The translations under genes and the position numbers were made by a program. Shown here piece after piece: positions 22,271-35,203 of a stretch of 64,000 nt of DNA. The notes beneath the pieces are model-generated. The model did no database searches, had not been told where the DNA came from, and saw only the letters and a program-made list of their open reading frames with translations. Position 1 is the stretch's first letter, and each line of letters opens with the position of its first letter. The stretch comes from Terebella lapidaria (taxonomy: Eukaryota > Annelida > Polychaeta > Terebellida > Terebellidae), in NCBI GenBank assembly GCA_949152475.1, contig OX424563.1:5739001-5803000 (forward strand), given 5' to 3'.

Positions 22271-24480
22271 AAACAGGCCCAAGGGACCTGTAGCTTACCG
22301 GCTAGCCAATAGGTGATCAGACCGATGGTCTGGTAACTTCAAGGTTACAAGTATATTCAGCATATATCTTTTCCTATATGTGCACAATTGATTCGTAAGC
22401 TGTAAAGTTGACAACAAGTGAGGTATGTGCCATTTCGTGCTCTGATCTTGAAAATGAGGTCAAAGGTCATATCCAAAGTCACGAGAATATTCAGTGTATA
22501 TGTGGCGATTTTGCCCTAAGATCGCGGCAGGTGATTGTAAAACTACATGCCATTTATGTGGCCTTTTCTATCTTGGCCTTGTTTTGACACGCTCCGTTCG
22601 AGCGGGCGTTGCTACGGCGACGCATTGTAATTTACGTTATCCAGTAAACTATAACCATGGTTTGATTACACCTTGCGTGCGTCCTTCAGTTTGTGGTGTA
22701 TTATATATACACTGGAAGCTACTCGATCGAGGAGATTGTCCGAGAGGGAGTGAACAGGACGCACGCAAGGCTCGCCATGAGCTTTGCGTTCCCTGGTCGT
22801 GAGTAGAGGCCCCTTGGGGCCCTGGGGACAATTTCCATAGGGGGGCCCAGGCTGGGAGAGACGAGTTGCTGACTCGGGGGCGCAAGCCCTGTGGATCGCC
22901 AGTTCTCTCCCTTCCCGGGACGGTGTGACCTAGGCTCTGGCTAGCTCGTCGGGCTGTACGGGGTTCCGTCCCCGAGGCAGACCGCGGCTCGCCAGGCCTC
23001 TCCAGCTAACACCGTGGTGATGAACTAGTTTCTGAACGGTGTCCGTAGGCCTGGGCGTGTCGGGTGGGCTGTTACCTGGTTACCGTAAATGTTAGAGTGG
23101 TTACCGTGTCCGCAGTGACCTCCGGTGAGCGGCGCCGCCGCAAGAATCCGGAATAGCGGATGCGCGTCCGCAAGGACTCGTGGTGAGAGGACTATCCTCG
23201 AGGATCCCGAAGAGCGGACGACAGTCAATAACTTCACATATATTACTTCTTAAATGTTCACAATTAAGTAAATAATAAGCGAGATATTAGCCATTTTGTG
23301 CTCTGACCCTGAAAATCAAGTCAAAGGTCAAATTCAAGGTAATCAGAATATTCAGCATATATCATTTCCTATATGCCCACAATTGATTTTAAGCGGTAAA
23401 GTCGATAATAAGCGAGATATTATTCATTTTGTGCTTTGATCTTGAAAATGAGGTCAAAGATCATATTCAAGGTCATGAGAATATTCAGCATATATCATTT
23501 CTTATATGTCCACAATTGATTCCCAAGCTGTAAAGTGAATAATAAGCGAGATATTAGCGATTTTGTGCACATTGAAAATGCAAAGGACAAATTCAAGGTC
23601 ATCAGAATATTCCCCATATATCATTTCCTATATGGTCACAATAGATTTCTAAGCTGTAAAATCGATAATAAGTGAGATATTAGTCATTTGTGTTCTGACC
23701 TTGAAAATGAGGTCAAAGGTCAAATTCATGGTCACGAGAATATTTAGCATATATAACTTTCTATATGTCCACAATTGATTCCCAAGCTGTAAAGTGAATA
23801 TTAAGCTAGATATTAGCGATTTTGTGCTCTGACCTTGAAAATGAGGTCAAAGGTCAAATTCAGGGTCATCAGAATATTCGGCATATATCATTTCCTATAT
23901 GGTCACAGATTTCTAAACTGTAAAGCCGATAATAAGCGAGATATTAGCCATTTCGTGCTTTGACCTTGAAAATGAGGTCAAAGGTCAAATTCTAGGTCAC
24001 GAGAATATTCAGCATATATCACTTCCTATATGTCCACAATTGATTTCAAGTCTCTAATCTCAATATTAGGTGAGATATCAGGATCATTGTGGCCTATTAT
24101 AAAGCATAGGAGAATTTAACATGGGAAAGTCCTATTTGGGCCCCATAAAAAACATCAAAATGGCCGCCACACGCAGACCGGCAATTCAAGAGCATCGAAA
24201 CTTATACACATCATAAGGATACATGAGGGGAACATTTTGAAACTAAAATCTCAAAACTGATCAGACAGTTTTTGAGAAAAATAATTTTTAAAGTTGAAAA
24301 CATGCAAAAACGGCCATTTTCGGCATAAAAATGGTCGTCAAAGCTGCATAATCGATTCAATAAAGAAATGAAAAAAAAAAACGTCTGGGGTATTGACACA
24401 ATATATATTCAGACGACGACGACGACGGACAAAGGACGAAAAACCACGACAATAGCTTATCTTATGGGCCGGTAAGCTAA
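22271..24480 (-). mobile_element. Family D element, copy 1, hosting a solo LTR
   Basis: Minus-oriented. Its right-hand edge on this strand reads GCCGGTAAGCTAAAAATA, and its left-hand edge has the terminal hairpin AGGTCCCTTGGGCCT (reverse strand) next to TAGCTTACCGGC. The 12-bp pair TAGCTTACCGGC/GCCGGTAAGCTA is inverted at the two ends. A (GAC)n/GTCC-type simple repeat lies just inside the 5' end (24410-24440). The body holds an array of units with GAGATATTAGCCATTTTGTG, TGACCTTGAAAATGAGGTCA and CATATATCATTTCCTATATG. No coding capacity. A sister family to B, with the same layout. Confidence 0.7.
22501..23238. mobile_element. Solo LTR-like insertion, 738 bp, TSD TATA
   Basis: A GC-rich block that begins TGTGGCGATT and ends AACTTCACA (TGTG...CACA), flanked by TATA on both sides (22497-22500 and 23239-23242). 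Removing it with one TATA restores the family D unit: AATATTCAGTG-TATA-TTACTTCTTA matches the unit's AATATTCAGCATATATCATT. It contains a TATA-box-like TTATATATACAC (near 22700) followed by a GC-rich stretch, and no long coding frame. A solo LTR of a Ty3/gypsy- or BEL-type element fits best. Confidence 0.65.
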
Positions 24481-24726
24481 AAATACTAGTATGGAACAGA
24501 TTTTGGGAAAATAGCTACCAAAGTCCAAAAATGGTCATTTTTATCGACAAATAAAAGGGTCGTTTTCAGTTCATCATTCAAGGTCATTGAAGGACAAATT
24601 CAAGGCAACTGAAATTGATTTTTCATTTGACTGTGCCAATATATGAGCTCTATCTTGAAGTATTCTGGGAGTTGACCCCTTACAGTTCTCACTGGCCAGG
24701 AGTCTGTCCATGCGATAAATGATTAT
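24481..24726. other. Fragmentary repeat sequence between D elements
   Basis: Short segment with TTCAAGGTCATTGAAGGACA-type words related to the B/D interiors. No gene. Confidence 0.35.
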
Positions 24727-25530
24727 CCAATTTGGGCCCGGATAAGCTATTATCGTGGTTCCGTCCGTCATCCGTCCGTCCGTCCGGGTCCGTAATTTTT
24801 TTTTGACATGATGAATTTCCCCATAAATTTGTCACAACATACCTTGGCCCAGTACCTAATGATTTTTTAAAAAAAAATTGTGATTGAATCGTTTTTGCCG
24901 ATTCGGCAACCATTTTTGACGAAAATTTGCCAATTTTGGACCTTGGTTGCCATTTTCTCAAAAACTGTCTGCTCAGTTTTGAGATTTTTGTTTCAAAGCA
25001 TTTTTCTCGTGTACCTCTATGATGTGTATAAGTTTCGTTGCCCTTGAATCGCCGGTCTGCATGTGGCGGCCATTAAGATTTTTTTGAAATTTTTGTCCCA
25101 AATTGAGTCACTATTCGTTTTGTACGAAAGCCTGGAAGCGCCATGACAAAAAAAAAATAATCCGCCCGGGCAGACTAATATTCTGCCCGGGCGGATTACT
25201 AATCTGCCCAGGTGGACTAATAATCTAATCTTTTTTTCGGGCTGGTGAATTTGCCCATAAATTTGTGTGAATATGTGTTGGGTCAATACCCCCCGACGTT
25301 TCTTTTCATTTTTAGGTTACCGGACCAGTTACCGGACCTTTGGTCCGATAACCTATTGGCATGGCGTTGCGTCCGTCGTCCGTCCGTCCGTCTAGCCGTC
25401 CGTTCGTTCGTCCGGCGTAAACGTTTTAACTTTAATGTTTACGATCGAATCTTTCTGAAATTTTGCACAAAAATGCCTAAAAATATTTTGAGGAGGAGGT
25501 ATGTTCTTGTTTTTTTATTTTCGCATTTTT

Positions 25531-27054
25531 TAGGTTACCGGACCTTTGGTCCGATAACCTATTGGCATGGCGTTGCGTCCGTCGTCCGTCCGTCCGTCCG
25601 TCCGTCCGGCGTTAACATTTTTATCTTTAAAGTTAACGATCGAATCTTTCTGAAATTTTGCACAAAAATGCCTAAAAATATTTTGAGAAGGAGGTATTTT
25701 TTTGTTTTTTGATTTTCGCATTTTTTTCAAAATGGCGGCCGTTTTTGTCGAAAAACGCTCAATTTTGGACTTTGACGGCCATTTTCTCAAAAACTGTCTG
25801 ATCAGTTTTGAGTTTTTGGTTTCAAAAGATTCCCCTCATATACCTCTGTGATATGTATAAGTTTGGTTGCCCTAAATCTGCCGGTTTCTGTGTGGCGGCC
25901 ATTTTGAATTTTTGGCGGGTCGGCGAAAAAAATTTTTTTCGCCCCAAATCGCGTTACTATCCATTTTGGGCCATTTCTAGGGCAAAAAAAAATTTTCACC
26001 CTTTGAAAAAAATTTTGGACTTGGAAAATTTTCGGCACTTTTTCCCTTCATAATGGGAGCTGTCCGGACTGTACTCATAGAACGCTTGAAGATAGAGCTT
26101 AGAAATTGGCACTTTCAAATGGGAAGTCATATATGGCGACTTGTGTGGTGACCTTGAATTTGACCTTGGATGACCTTGAAAGGTCAAAACAGCCATTTTT
26201 GGGTCGAAAAACGCTCAAATTTGCACCTGGTCTGTATTTTCTCAAAAACTGTCTGATCAGTTTTGAGATTTTTGCTTAAAAAGATTCCTCTTATATACCT
26301 CTGTGACGTGTATAAGTTTTGTTGCCCTTGAATCGCCGATCTCAATGTGGCGGACATTTTGAATTTTTGACGAGTCGGCGAAAAAAAATTTTTTCGCCCC
26401 AAATAACATTACTATCCATTTTGGGCCATTTCTAAGCAAAAAAAAATTTTCACCCTTTGAAAAAAATTTTGGACTTAGAAAATTTTCGGCACTTTTTTCC
26501 TTCATAATGGGAGCTGTCAGGACTGTACTCATAGAACGCTTGAAGATAGAGCTTAGAAATTGGCACTTTCAAATGGGAAGTCATATATGGTGACTTGTGT
26601 GGTGACCTTGAATTTGACCTTCGATGACCTTGAAAGGTCAAAACAGCCATTTTGGGGTCAAAAAATGCCCAGATTTGCCTTTGTAGATGAAATGCTTGCA
26701 GATAGAGCTCATGTTTGCATTATGAACATATAGGAAGACATATATGGCACAACTAATGATGACCTTGAACTTGACGTCAGATGACCTTGAGTGCCAAATG
26801 TCTGACTTGGAATGTGTAAATTGACCTGAGCGGCCTAAACGATTCCACCCAACATATAGAATATCAAATGCCGCACACATACATGTAATGGTTACATCGA
26901 AGTTCATACGGATGACCTTGATTGGTAAATCCCAAGGTCATATGTTTACACTGCGAACCTTGATTGGTAAATCTCAAGGTCTGTTACCTGCCAATGCTGC
27001 CATGGCCAAACCAAAATTGTCCGGTAACCTATCTTAGCCTTTGGGCTAATTTTT
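25531..27054 (+). mobile_element. Family B element 'b', nested in 'a'
   Basis: Complete-looking copy: the left palindrome GGTTACCGGACCTTTGGTCC..GATAACC is followed by GTCCGTCC repeats. The right end is GTCCGGTAACCTATC plus hairpin TTAGCCTTTGGGCTAA (27034-27049). It is inserted in the T-run of CGCATTTTTT; copy 'a' resumes at TTTTCAAAATGGCGGCCG. Confidence 0.7.
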
Positions 27055-27754
27055 TTCAAAATGGCGGCCGTTTTTGTCGAAAAACGCTCAATTTTGGACT
27101 TTGACGGCCATTTTCTCAAAAACTGTCTGATAAGTTTTGAGTTTTTGGTTTCAAAAGATTCCCCTCATATACATTTGTGATATGTATAAGTTTGGTTGCC
27201 CTAATTTCGCCGGTCTCCGTATGGCAGCCATTTAAATTTTTTTGGCCCCAAATCGCATTACTATCCATTTTGGGCCATTTCTAGGGCAAAAAAAATGTTT
27301 TCACCCTTTGAAAAAAAATTTTGACTTTTTTTTGGCACTTTTTTCCTTCATAATGGGAGCTGCCAGGACTACTCATAGAACGCTTGAAGATAGAGCTTAG
27401 AAATTGGCACTTTCAAATGGGAAGTCATATATGACAACTTGTGTGGTGACCTTGAATTTGATCTTGGATGACCTTGAAAGGTCAAAACATCCATTTTTGT
27501 GTCGAAAAATGTTCAAATTTGCACCTGGTCTGTATTTTCTCAATAACTGTCTGATCAGTTTTGAGATTTTTGTTTTAAAAGATTTCTCTTATATACCTCT
27601 GTGACGTGTATAAGTTTTGTTGCCCTTGAATCGCCGATCTCCGTGTGGCGGCTCTTTTGAATTTTTGACGAGTCGGCAAAAAAAAAAATTGCGCCCCAAA
27701 TCGCATAACTATCCATTTTGGGCCTTTTCTGGGCAAAATTTTTTTTTCAATTTT

Positions 27755-29307
27755 TAGGTTACCGGAGCTATGGTCCGATAACCTATTGCCGTGGCGTTGC
27801 GTCCGTCGTCCGTCCGTCCGTCGTCGTCGTCGGCTTCGTCGTCCGTCCACATTTTCATCTTCAAAGTTTACGGTCCAATCTTTCTGAAAATTTGGGAAAA
27901 GATACCTTGAAATAATTTGAGAAGGAGGTATTTTTTATTTTTTTGATTTTTTTATTTTTTTCAAAATGGCGGCTGTTTTCGTCGAAAAACGGTCAATTTT
28001 GAACTTTGGCGGCCATTTTCTCAAAAACTGTCTGATCAGATTTGAGATTTTGGTTTCAAAAGATTCTCGCTATGTACCTCTGTGATGTGTATAAGTTTGG
28101 TTGCCCTTGAATCGCCGGCCTGCGTATGGCGGCCATTTTGAATTTTCGACAGGTCGACGAAAAAAATTTTTTTCGGCCCAAATCGCATTACTATCCATTT
28201 TGGGCCATTTCTAGACAAAAAAAAAAAATTTCACCCTTTGAAAAAAATTTTGGACGTAGAAAATTTTCGGCACTTTTTTCCTTCATAATGGGAGCTGCCA
28301 GGACTGTACTCATAGAACGCTTGAAGATAGAGCTTAGAAATTGGCACTTTCAAATGGAAAGTCATATATGGCGACTTGTGTGGTGACCTCGAATTTGACC
28401 TTGGATGACCTTGAAAGGTCAAAACAGCCATTTTTGGGTCGAAAAATGCCCAAACTTGCACCTTGTTTGTCTTATCTCGAAAACTGTCTGATCAGTTTTG
28501 AGATTTTTGTTTCAAAAGATTCCCCTTATGTACCTTTATGATGTGTATAAGTTTTGTTGCCCTTGAATCGCCGATCAAGGCGGCCATTTTGAATTTTTGA
28601 CGAGTCGGCGAAAAAAATTTTTTTTCACCCCAAATCGCATTAATATCCATTTTGGGCCATTTCTAGGCAAAAACATTTTTTCACCCTTTGAAAAAAAATT
28701 TTGGACTTAGAAATTTTTCGGCACTTTTTTCCTTCATAATGGGAGCTGTCAGGACTGTTCTCATAGAACACTTGAAGATACAGCTTAGAAATTGGTACTT
28801 TCAAATGGGAAGTCATATATGGCGATTTGTATGGTGACCTTGAATTTGACCTTCGATGACCTTGAAAGGTCGGAACAGCCATTTTGGGGTCAAAAAATGC
28901 CCAGATTTGTCTCTATAGATGAAATGCTTGCATATAGAACTCATGTTTGCATTATGAACATATAGCAAGACATATATGGCACAACTAATGATGACCTTGA
29001 TCTTGACGTCAGATGACCTTGAGTGCCAAATGTCTGACTCGTAATGTGTAAATTGACCTGAGCGGCCTAAACGATTCCACCCAGATATATCTTTGTATTA
29101 TGAACATATAGAATATCAAATGCCGCCCACATACATGTAATGATGACATCGAAGTTCACACAGATGACCTTGATTGGTAAATCTCAAGGTCATTTGTTCA
29201 CACTGCGAACCTTGATTGGTAAATCTCAAGGTCTGTTACCTGCCAATGCTGCCATGGCCAAACCTAAATTGTCCGGTAACCTGTCTTAGCCTTTGGGCTA
29301 ATTTTTT
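27755..29307 (+). mobile_element. Family B element 'c', nested in 'a'
   Basis: Left end TAGGTTACCGGAGCTATGGT with GTCCGTCC/GTCGTC repeats; right end GTCCGGTAACCTGTC plus hairpin TTAGCCTTTGGGCTAA (29286-29301). It is inserted after CAATTTTT of copy 'a', which resumes at CAAATTGCCAGGACTGTACT. The size (about 1.55 kb) is close to copy 'b' (about 1.52 kb). Confidence 0.7.
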
Positions 29308-32245
29308 CAAATTGCCAGGACTGTACTCATAGAACGTTTGAAGTTGGAGCTTAGATATTGGCACTTTCAAATGGGGAGTCATATATATCGACTTGTGTGG
29401 TGACCTTGAATTTGACCTTGGGTGACCTTGAAAGGTCAAAACAGCCATTTTTGGGTCGAACATGCTCAAATTTGCACCTGGTCTGTCATTTCTAGAAAAC
29501 TGTTTGATCAGTTTTGAGATTATTGTTTCAAAAGATTCCCCTTATGTACCTTCATGATGTTTATAAGTTTTGTTGCCCTTGAATGGCCGGTCTCCGTGTG
29601 GCGGCCATTTTGATTTTTTTTACGAATCTGCGAAAAAAAAAAAATTTGCCCCAAATCACGTTATTATCCATTTTGGGTCATTTCTAGACAAAACTTTTTT
29701 TTTCACCCTTTGGAAAAATTTTTAGACTGAAAATTTCTGGCACTTTTTTCCTTCATGATTGGAGCTGCCAGGACTATACTCATAGAACACTTGAATATAG
29801 AGGTTAGATATTGGCACTTTCACATAGGAAGTCATATATGGCGATTTGGAAGGTGACCTTGAATTTGACCTTTGATGACCTTGAAAGGTCAAAACAGCCA
29901 TTTTTGGGTAAAAAAAAATTTGCCTCTACAGATGAAATGCATGTAGATAGAGCTTCTGTTTGCATTATGAACATCTAGGATATAGGAAGTCATATATGGA
30001 ACAACTAATGATGACCTTGATTTTGACCTCGGATGACCTTGAGTGCTAAATGTCTGGCTTGAAATCTTGGAAGTGAACTCTGAAGCTTAAACTTTTGCAC
30101 ATATAGATTAGTATTGTGTATAAGCCTATAAAAAGTCATGTATAAATGGCACATCTGTTGGTGACCTTGAACTTGACCTTAAACGACCTTGAAGGGCAAA
30201 TCTCAAAATCTGAAATTGGCCTCTTCAAACGAAATACTTGCTGATAAAGCTTACATGTTTGTATTATGAACATATATGAAGTCATATGCAGCATATCTAA
30301 TGGAGACATTGAAATTCACAAAGAGTCAATCTACATGCATTTTGACTGGTAAATCGCAAAATCATATGTCACCTATAATGCTTAAAACCAAAATTGTCCG
30401 GTAACCTATCTTAGCCCTTGGGCTAGTTTTTTTTTATTGATTCGTTGATGCAGTTTTGGCGGCCATTTTTATGTCGAAAATGGCTGTTTTTGGATGTTTT
30501 CAACTTCAAAAACTATTTTCTCAAAAACTGTCTGATCAGTTTTGAGATTTTAGTTTCAAAATGTTCCCTCATATATCATTATAATGTGTATAAGTCGATG
30601 CTCTTGAATCGCCGGTCTGCGTGTGGCGGCCATTTTGATGTTTTCTACGGGGCCTAAATGGGGACTTTCCCATGTTAAATTCTGCTATGCTTTATAATGG
30701 GTCACACTGTTCCTGATATCTCACTTACTATTGAGATTAGAGACTCGGGATCAATTGTTGACACATAGGAAATGATATATGTTGAGTATTCTCGTGACCT
30801 TGAATTTGACCTTTAACCTCATTTTCAAGGTCAGAGCACAAAATGGCCAATATCTCGTTTATTATTGACTTTACAGCTTAGGAATCAATTGTGGACATAT
30901 AGGAAATGATGTATGCCAAATATTCTGATGACCTTGAATTTGACCTTGACCTCATTTTCAAGGTCAGTGCACAAAATGGCTAATATCTCGCTTATTATCA
31001 ACTTTACAGGTTACAAATCTGTAAATGTGGACATATAGCAAATGATATAGGCCGAATATTCTGATGACCTTGATTTTACCTTTCATCTCATTTTCAAGGT
31101 CAGAGCACGAAATGGCTAATATCTCGCTTATTATTTACTTCACAGTTTGGGAATCAATTGTGGACATATAAGAAATGATATATGCTGAATATTCTTGTGA
31201 CCATGAATATGACATTCGACGTCATTTTCAAGGTCAGAGCACAAAATGGCTAATATCTCGTTCATTATCGAATTTACAGCTTTGGAATCAGTTGTGGACA
31301 TATGGGAAATGATATAGTCCGAATATTGTTCTGACCTTGGATTTGACCTTTGACCTCATTTTCAAGGTCAATGAACGAAATGGCTACTATTTTGCTTAAT
31401 TATCGACTTTACAACTTGAGAATCAATTGTGGACAGATAGGGAATGATATACGCTGTATTTTGTTATGACCTTGGATTTGACCTTTGACCTCATTTTCAA
31501 GGTCAGAGCACAGATTGGCTAATATCACGCTCATTAGCAACTTTACAAATTAGGAATCAATTGTGGACATATAAGAAATTATATATGCTGAATTTTGTCG
31601 TGACCTTGGATTTGACCTTTGACCTCATTTTCAAGGTAAAAGAACGAAATGGCTACTATCTTGCTTATTATCGGCTTTACAACTTGAGAATCAATTGTGG
31701 GCAGATAGGAAATGATATACGCTGAATATTTTTATGACCTTAATTGGATTTGACCTTTGACCTCATTTTCAATGTCAGAGCACAAAGTGGTTAATATCTC
31801 GCTTATTAGCAACTTTACAAATTAGAAATCAATTTTGGACATATAGGAAAGGATATATGCTGAATATTGTCGTGTACTTGAATTTGATCTTTGACCTCAT
31901 TTTCAAGGCATCACAGGACAACTCTGCTAATATCTTGTTTATTATCAAATTTACATCTTAGGATTCTATTATGGAGTGCAAATGATATATGTTGAATATT
32001 CTGATGATCTTTAATTTGACTTTTTATTTCATTTTCAAGGTCACAGGATATAATGACTAATATCTCTTATTACTGAACTTACTGCTTAGTAATCAATTGT
32101 GAACGTATCAGAAATCATATATGCTCAATACTCTTGTGAGTCGTGACTTTAAATCTGACCGTGACCTTATTTTCAAGGCCACGGGACAAAATACATGAAG
32201 CTATTATATATTGTTCGGTAACCTCTTTTAGCTCTTGGGCTAATT

Positions 32246-32839
32246 TTTTATTTTCACATTTATTTCAAAATGGCGGCCATTTTCGCCGGAAAAAGGCCAA
32301 TTTCTTAATTTGGCGACCATTTTCTCAAAAACTGTTTAGACAGTTTTGAGGGGTTTTTTTTCCAAAAGAATGCCCTCACATACCAGTGTGATGTGTATGA
32401 GTTTTGTTGCCCACGAATTGCAGGTCTGCGTGTGGCAGCCATTTTCATTTTCTCGACGGGGGCCCCATTGGGACTTTCCTATGTTAAATTCTCCTATGCT
32501 TTATAATCGGATACATTTTTCCTAATATCTCACTTAATATTGAGATTAGAGACTAGGAATCAATTGTGGACACACAGGAAATGATGAATGCTGATTATTG
32601 TCATGAGCTTGAATTTGACCTTTGACCTCATTTTCAAGGTCAAAGAGCAAAACGAATAATATCTCGCTTATTATCCACTTTACAGCAACTTTACAGCTAA
32701 ATTGTGAACGTATAGGAATTGATGTATGTCGAATATTTTGATGACTTTGAATTTGACCTCATTTTCAAGGTCAGGCACAAAATAGCTAATAATTTCACTT
32801 ATTATCGACTTTACAGCTTAGGAATCAATTGTGGACATA
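32246..32839 (+). repeat. Further B/D interior remnant
   Basis: Continues with CAAAATGGCGGCCATTTTCG, AAATTCTCCTATGCTTTATA and two array units (GAATTTGACCTTTGACCTCA). It belongs to an outer host copy whose ends are not resolved, and is interrupted on the right by family A copy 3. Confidence 0.5.
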
Positions 32840-35203
32840 CGCCACGTCCGCAGACACTTTCTTGTGAACGCGCTACAGTTTGCAAATCTGAACCGATTTT
32901 GATAATATTTTATATGGACATGTCTTATGGTGAGCCCACGACACCTATCAATTTTGGTTGTCATAGCAACCTAGAAAATTAGTCCAAGGGCTAAGATAGG
33001 TTACCGGACAATTTTGGTTTTAAGCATTGTAGGTGACATATGATTTTGAGATTTACCAGTCAAGGTCATCTTTGTGAATTCAATGTCTCCATTAGGTATG
33101 CTGCATATGACTTCATATGTTCATAATACAAACATATAAGCTTTATCAACAAGTATTTCGTTTGTAGAAGCCAATTTAGGATTTTGAGATTTGCCCTTCA
33201 AGGTCGTTTAAGGTCAAGTTCAAGTTCACCAAAAGATGTGCCATTTATACATGACTTTTTATAGGCTTATTCACAATCCTAACCTGTATGTGCAAAAGTT
33301 TAAGCTTCAGAGGCCACTTTCAAGATTTCAAGCCAGACATATAACACTCAAGGTCATCCAAGGCCAAATCAAGGTCATCATAAGTTGTTCCATATATGCC
33401 TTCCTATATGTTGATAATGCAAACTGAAGCTCTATCTACACGCATTTCATCTGTAGACGCAAATTTGGCCTTTTTTCTAATCCCAAAATGGCTGTTTTGA
33501 CCTTTCAAGGTCATCAAAGGTCGAATTCAAGGTCACCTCCCAAATTGTTTATATGACTTCCCATTTGAAAGTGTCAATATCTAAACTCTATCTTCGAGCG
33601 TTCTATGAGTAAAGTCCTGGCAGCTCCCATTATGAAGGAGAAAAATGCCAACAATTTCCGAAAAAAAAAAGTCCAAAAATCTTTTGTTCAAAGGGTGAAA
33701 TTTTTTTTGGCCTAGAAATGACCCAACCTGGATAGTAATGCGATTTGGGGCGAATTTTTTGCCGCCACACGGAGACCGGTGATTCAAAGACAACAAAACT
33801 TATGAACATCATGAAGGTGCATAAGGGGAATCTTTTGAAATAATAATCTCATAACTGATCAGACAGTTTTTGAGAAAATGGCCGTCAAAGTCCAAAATTG
33901 GCCATTTTTCGTCAAAAATGGCCGCCATTTTAAGAAAAATGCGAAAATCAAAAAACTAAAAAATAACCCCCTCTTGAAATACTTCTAGGCAGCTCTGTGC
34001 AAAATTTCGGGAAAATCCGCCTGTAAACTTTACCGGACCCATAGCCTAATAACCGATTGCCGACACATTTCGTGACAAAATCAGCAATTTCAACACCCAT
34101 GACTTGTGAACGCTCTAAGAATTGTAATTTTACAGGAATCACTACAATATTTAATAGGCATGTTGAGCAATGCTCAAGTGCAAAACCTATTGTTTTTCGG
34201 AAAGATTGAATAAATATAAATAAGTTTATGAGTTAACTTATTACAACAATGTGAAATATCCAGTTTGAGATCCATGATCATTCTATTTGGTTGATATCTG
34301 CAAACAAATCACACATGTGTACAAATTTATAGTTGATGGTTTTGTGTGAAGAGATTACTTTCACTGAATAAGTTAACATAAATTTGACTAGTTTAACATA
34401 AGTTTTACTAGTTAAGTTTATTACTGGCCACAATAAGAATAGTTAGGCAAAGAAACATTTATTATTGGGCTCAACAAGCTAAAGGTTGTGTCCAATACTG
34501 ACTTTATGGCTGCAGTACCATTGATATTCGTGAATAAGTTAACATTAATATTGCTAGTTAAGTCTATTATTGAGCACAATAAGAATAATTAAGGTAAGGG
34601 GCATTTATTATTGGGGTCAATGAGGAAAAGGTTGTGTCTTATGGTGAGAAGTTCGATCTGGCTCCAATTTCGCCATCTTGAAATGCAGTTTTGGTCAACT
34701 TTTACTTTAAATTTCAACTTGAAACCAAGTTTAGCACATATTATGAGTTAAAATATAACTTATGATGAAAAGTTCGATCTGGCTCCAATTTCGTCATCTT
34801 GAAATGCAGTTTTGGTCAACTTTTACTTCGAATTTCAACTTGAAACCAAGTTTGGCACGTATTAAGTTTGGCACATATTATGAGTTAAAATATAACTTAT
34901 GGTGGAAAGTTTGATCTGGCTGTAATTTCATTATCTTATCGAACATGTTGAAATGGAAATTTATATGCTGATTTCAGTGGTGACCATGAATTTGACCTTC
35001 AATGACCTTGAAAGGTCAATGCAGCAATTTTGATTTCAAAAAAGCAGTTTTGGCTTAAGCATGTTAAGGTTTTACATTTCTCTGGTAATCTTTTTTAGCC
35101 CTTGCTCTAGTTTTTCAAGCTTATCGGTAATATTTGGTGCGACAGGGATGATGGGGCTACGGGGGATACACACAAGCGGTCGTAATCAGCCGGAAGCGTC
35201 TAG
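32840..35203 (+). mobile_element. Family A copy 3, left-truncated, with a B copy inside
   Basis: Starts within the family A left region (CGTCCGCAGACACTTTCTTG; the TGTATCCCCCG end is missing). It is interrupted at 32975 by a minus-oriented B element and resumes near 34050 (ACACATTTCGTGAC...CTTGTGAACGCTCTA). Single degraded units of the 132-bp and 121-bp arrays follow. The right end is intact: GGGGGATACAC, hairpin region CGGTCGTAATCAGCCG, GAAGCGTCTAG at 35203. The flank after it is B interior (TTTTGACGGGTCGACGAAAA), so this copy itself landed in a B element. Confidence 0.65.
32975..34050 (-). mobile_element. Minus-oriented family B copy nested in family A copy 3
   Basis: Begins with AATTAGTCCAAGGGCTAAGA followed by TAGGTTACCGGACAATTTTG, the reverse complement of the B right end. 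The far end is odd. Instead of the expected reverse-complement GTCC repeat and hairpin, it reads TTTACCGGACCCATAGCCTA in the opposite sense, as if the terminal palindrome had flipped or been lost with its simple repeat. Confidence 0.55.

Larger units (their letters stand above)
25313..30435 (+). mobile_element. Family B element 'a' (interrupted by copies b and c)
   Basis: The left end is TAGGTTACCGGACC followed closely by a second, partial copy of the same end. The right end is GTCCGGTAACCTATC with the hairpin TTAGCCC TT GGGCTAG at about 30410-30426. It was inserted into a poly-T stretch of the D-like host. Interior: CAAAATGGCGGCC (YY1-like), GTGGCGGCCATTTTGA, CAAATGGGAAGTCATATATG and TTTGACCTTGGATGACCTTG blocks. 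No long coding frame; the short open stretches (for example 28126-28386) lie in repeated non-coding sequence. Confidence 0.65.
24727..32245 (+). mobile_element. Plus-oriented family D-like host element with nested B copies
   Basis: Starts at a D-type 5' end (GGGCCCGGATAAGCTATTAT followed by a CCGTCCGTC repeat) and ends at TTCGGTAACCTCTTTTAGCT with the hairpin TTAGCTCTTGGGCTAA near 32240. Sequence at 25290-25312 (CGACGTTTCTTTTCATTTTT) continues at about 30436 (TTATTGATTCG...GCAG). It matches the reverse complement of copy D1 at 24335-24385 without interruption, so 25313-30435 is an insertion. From about 30660 to 32200 it carries the array with GGAATCAATTGTGGACATAT and TTTGACCTTTGACCTCATTT. The outer left boundary is approximate. 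Confidence 0.5.
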
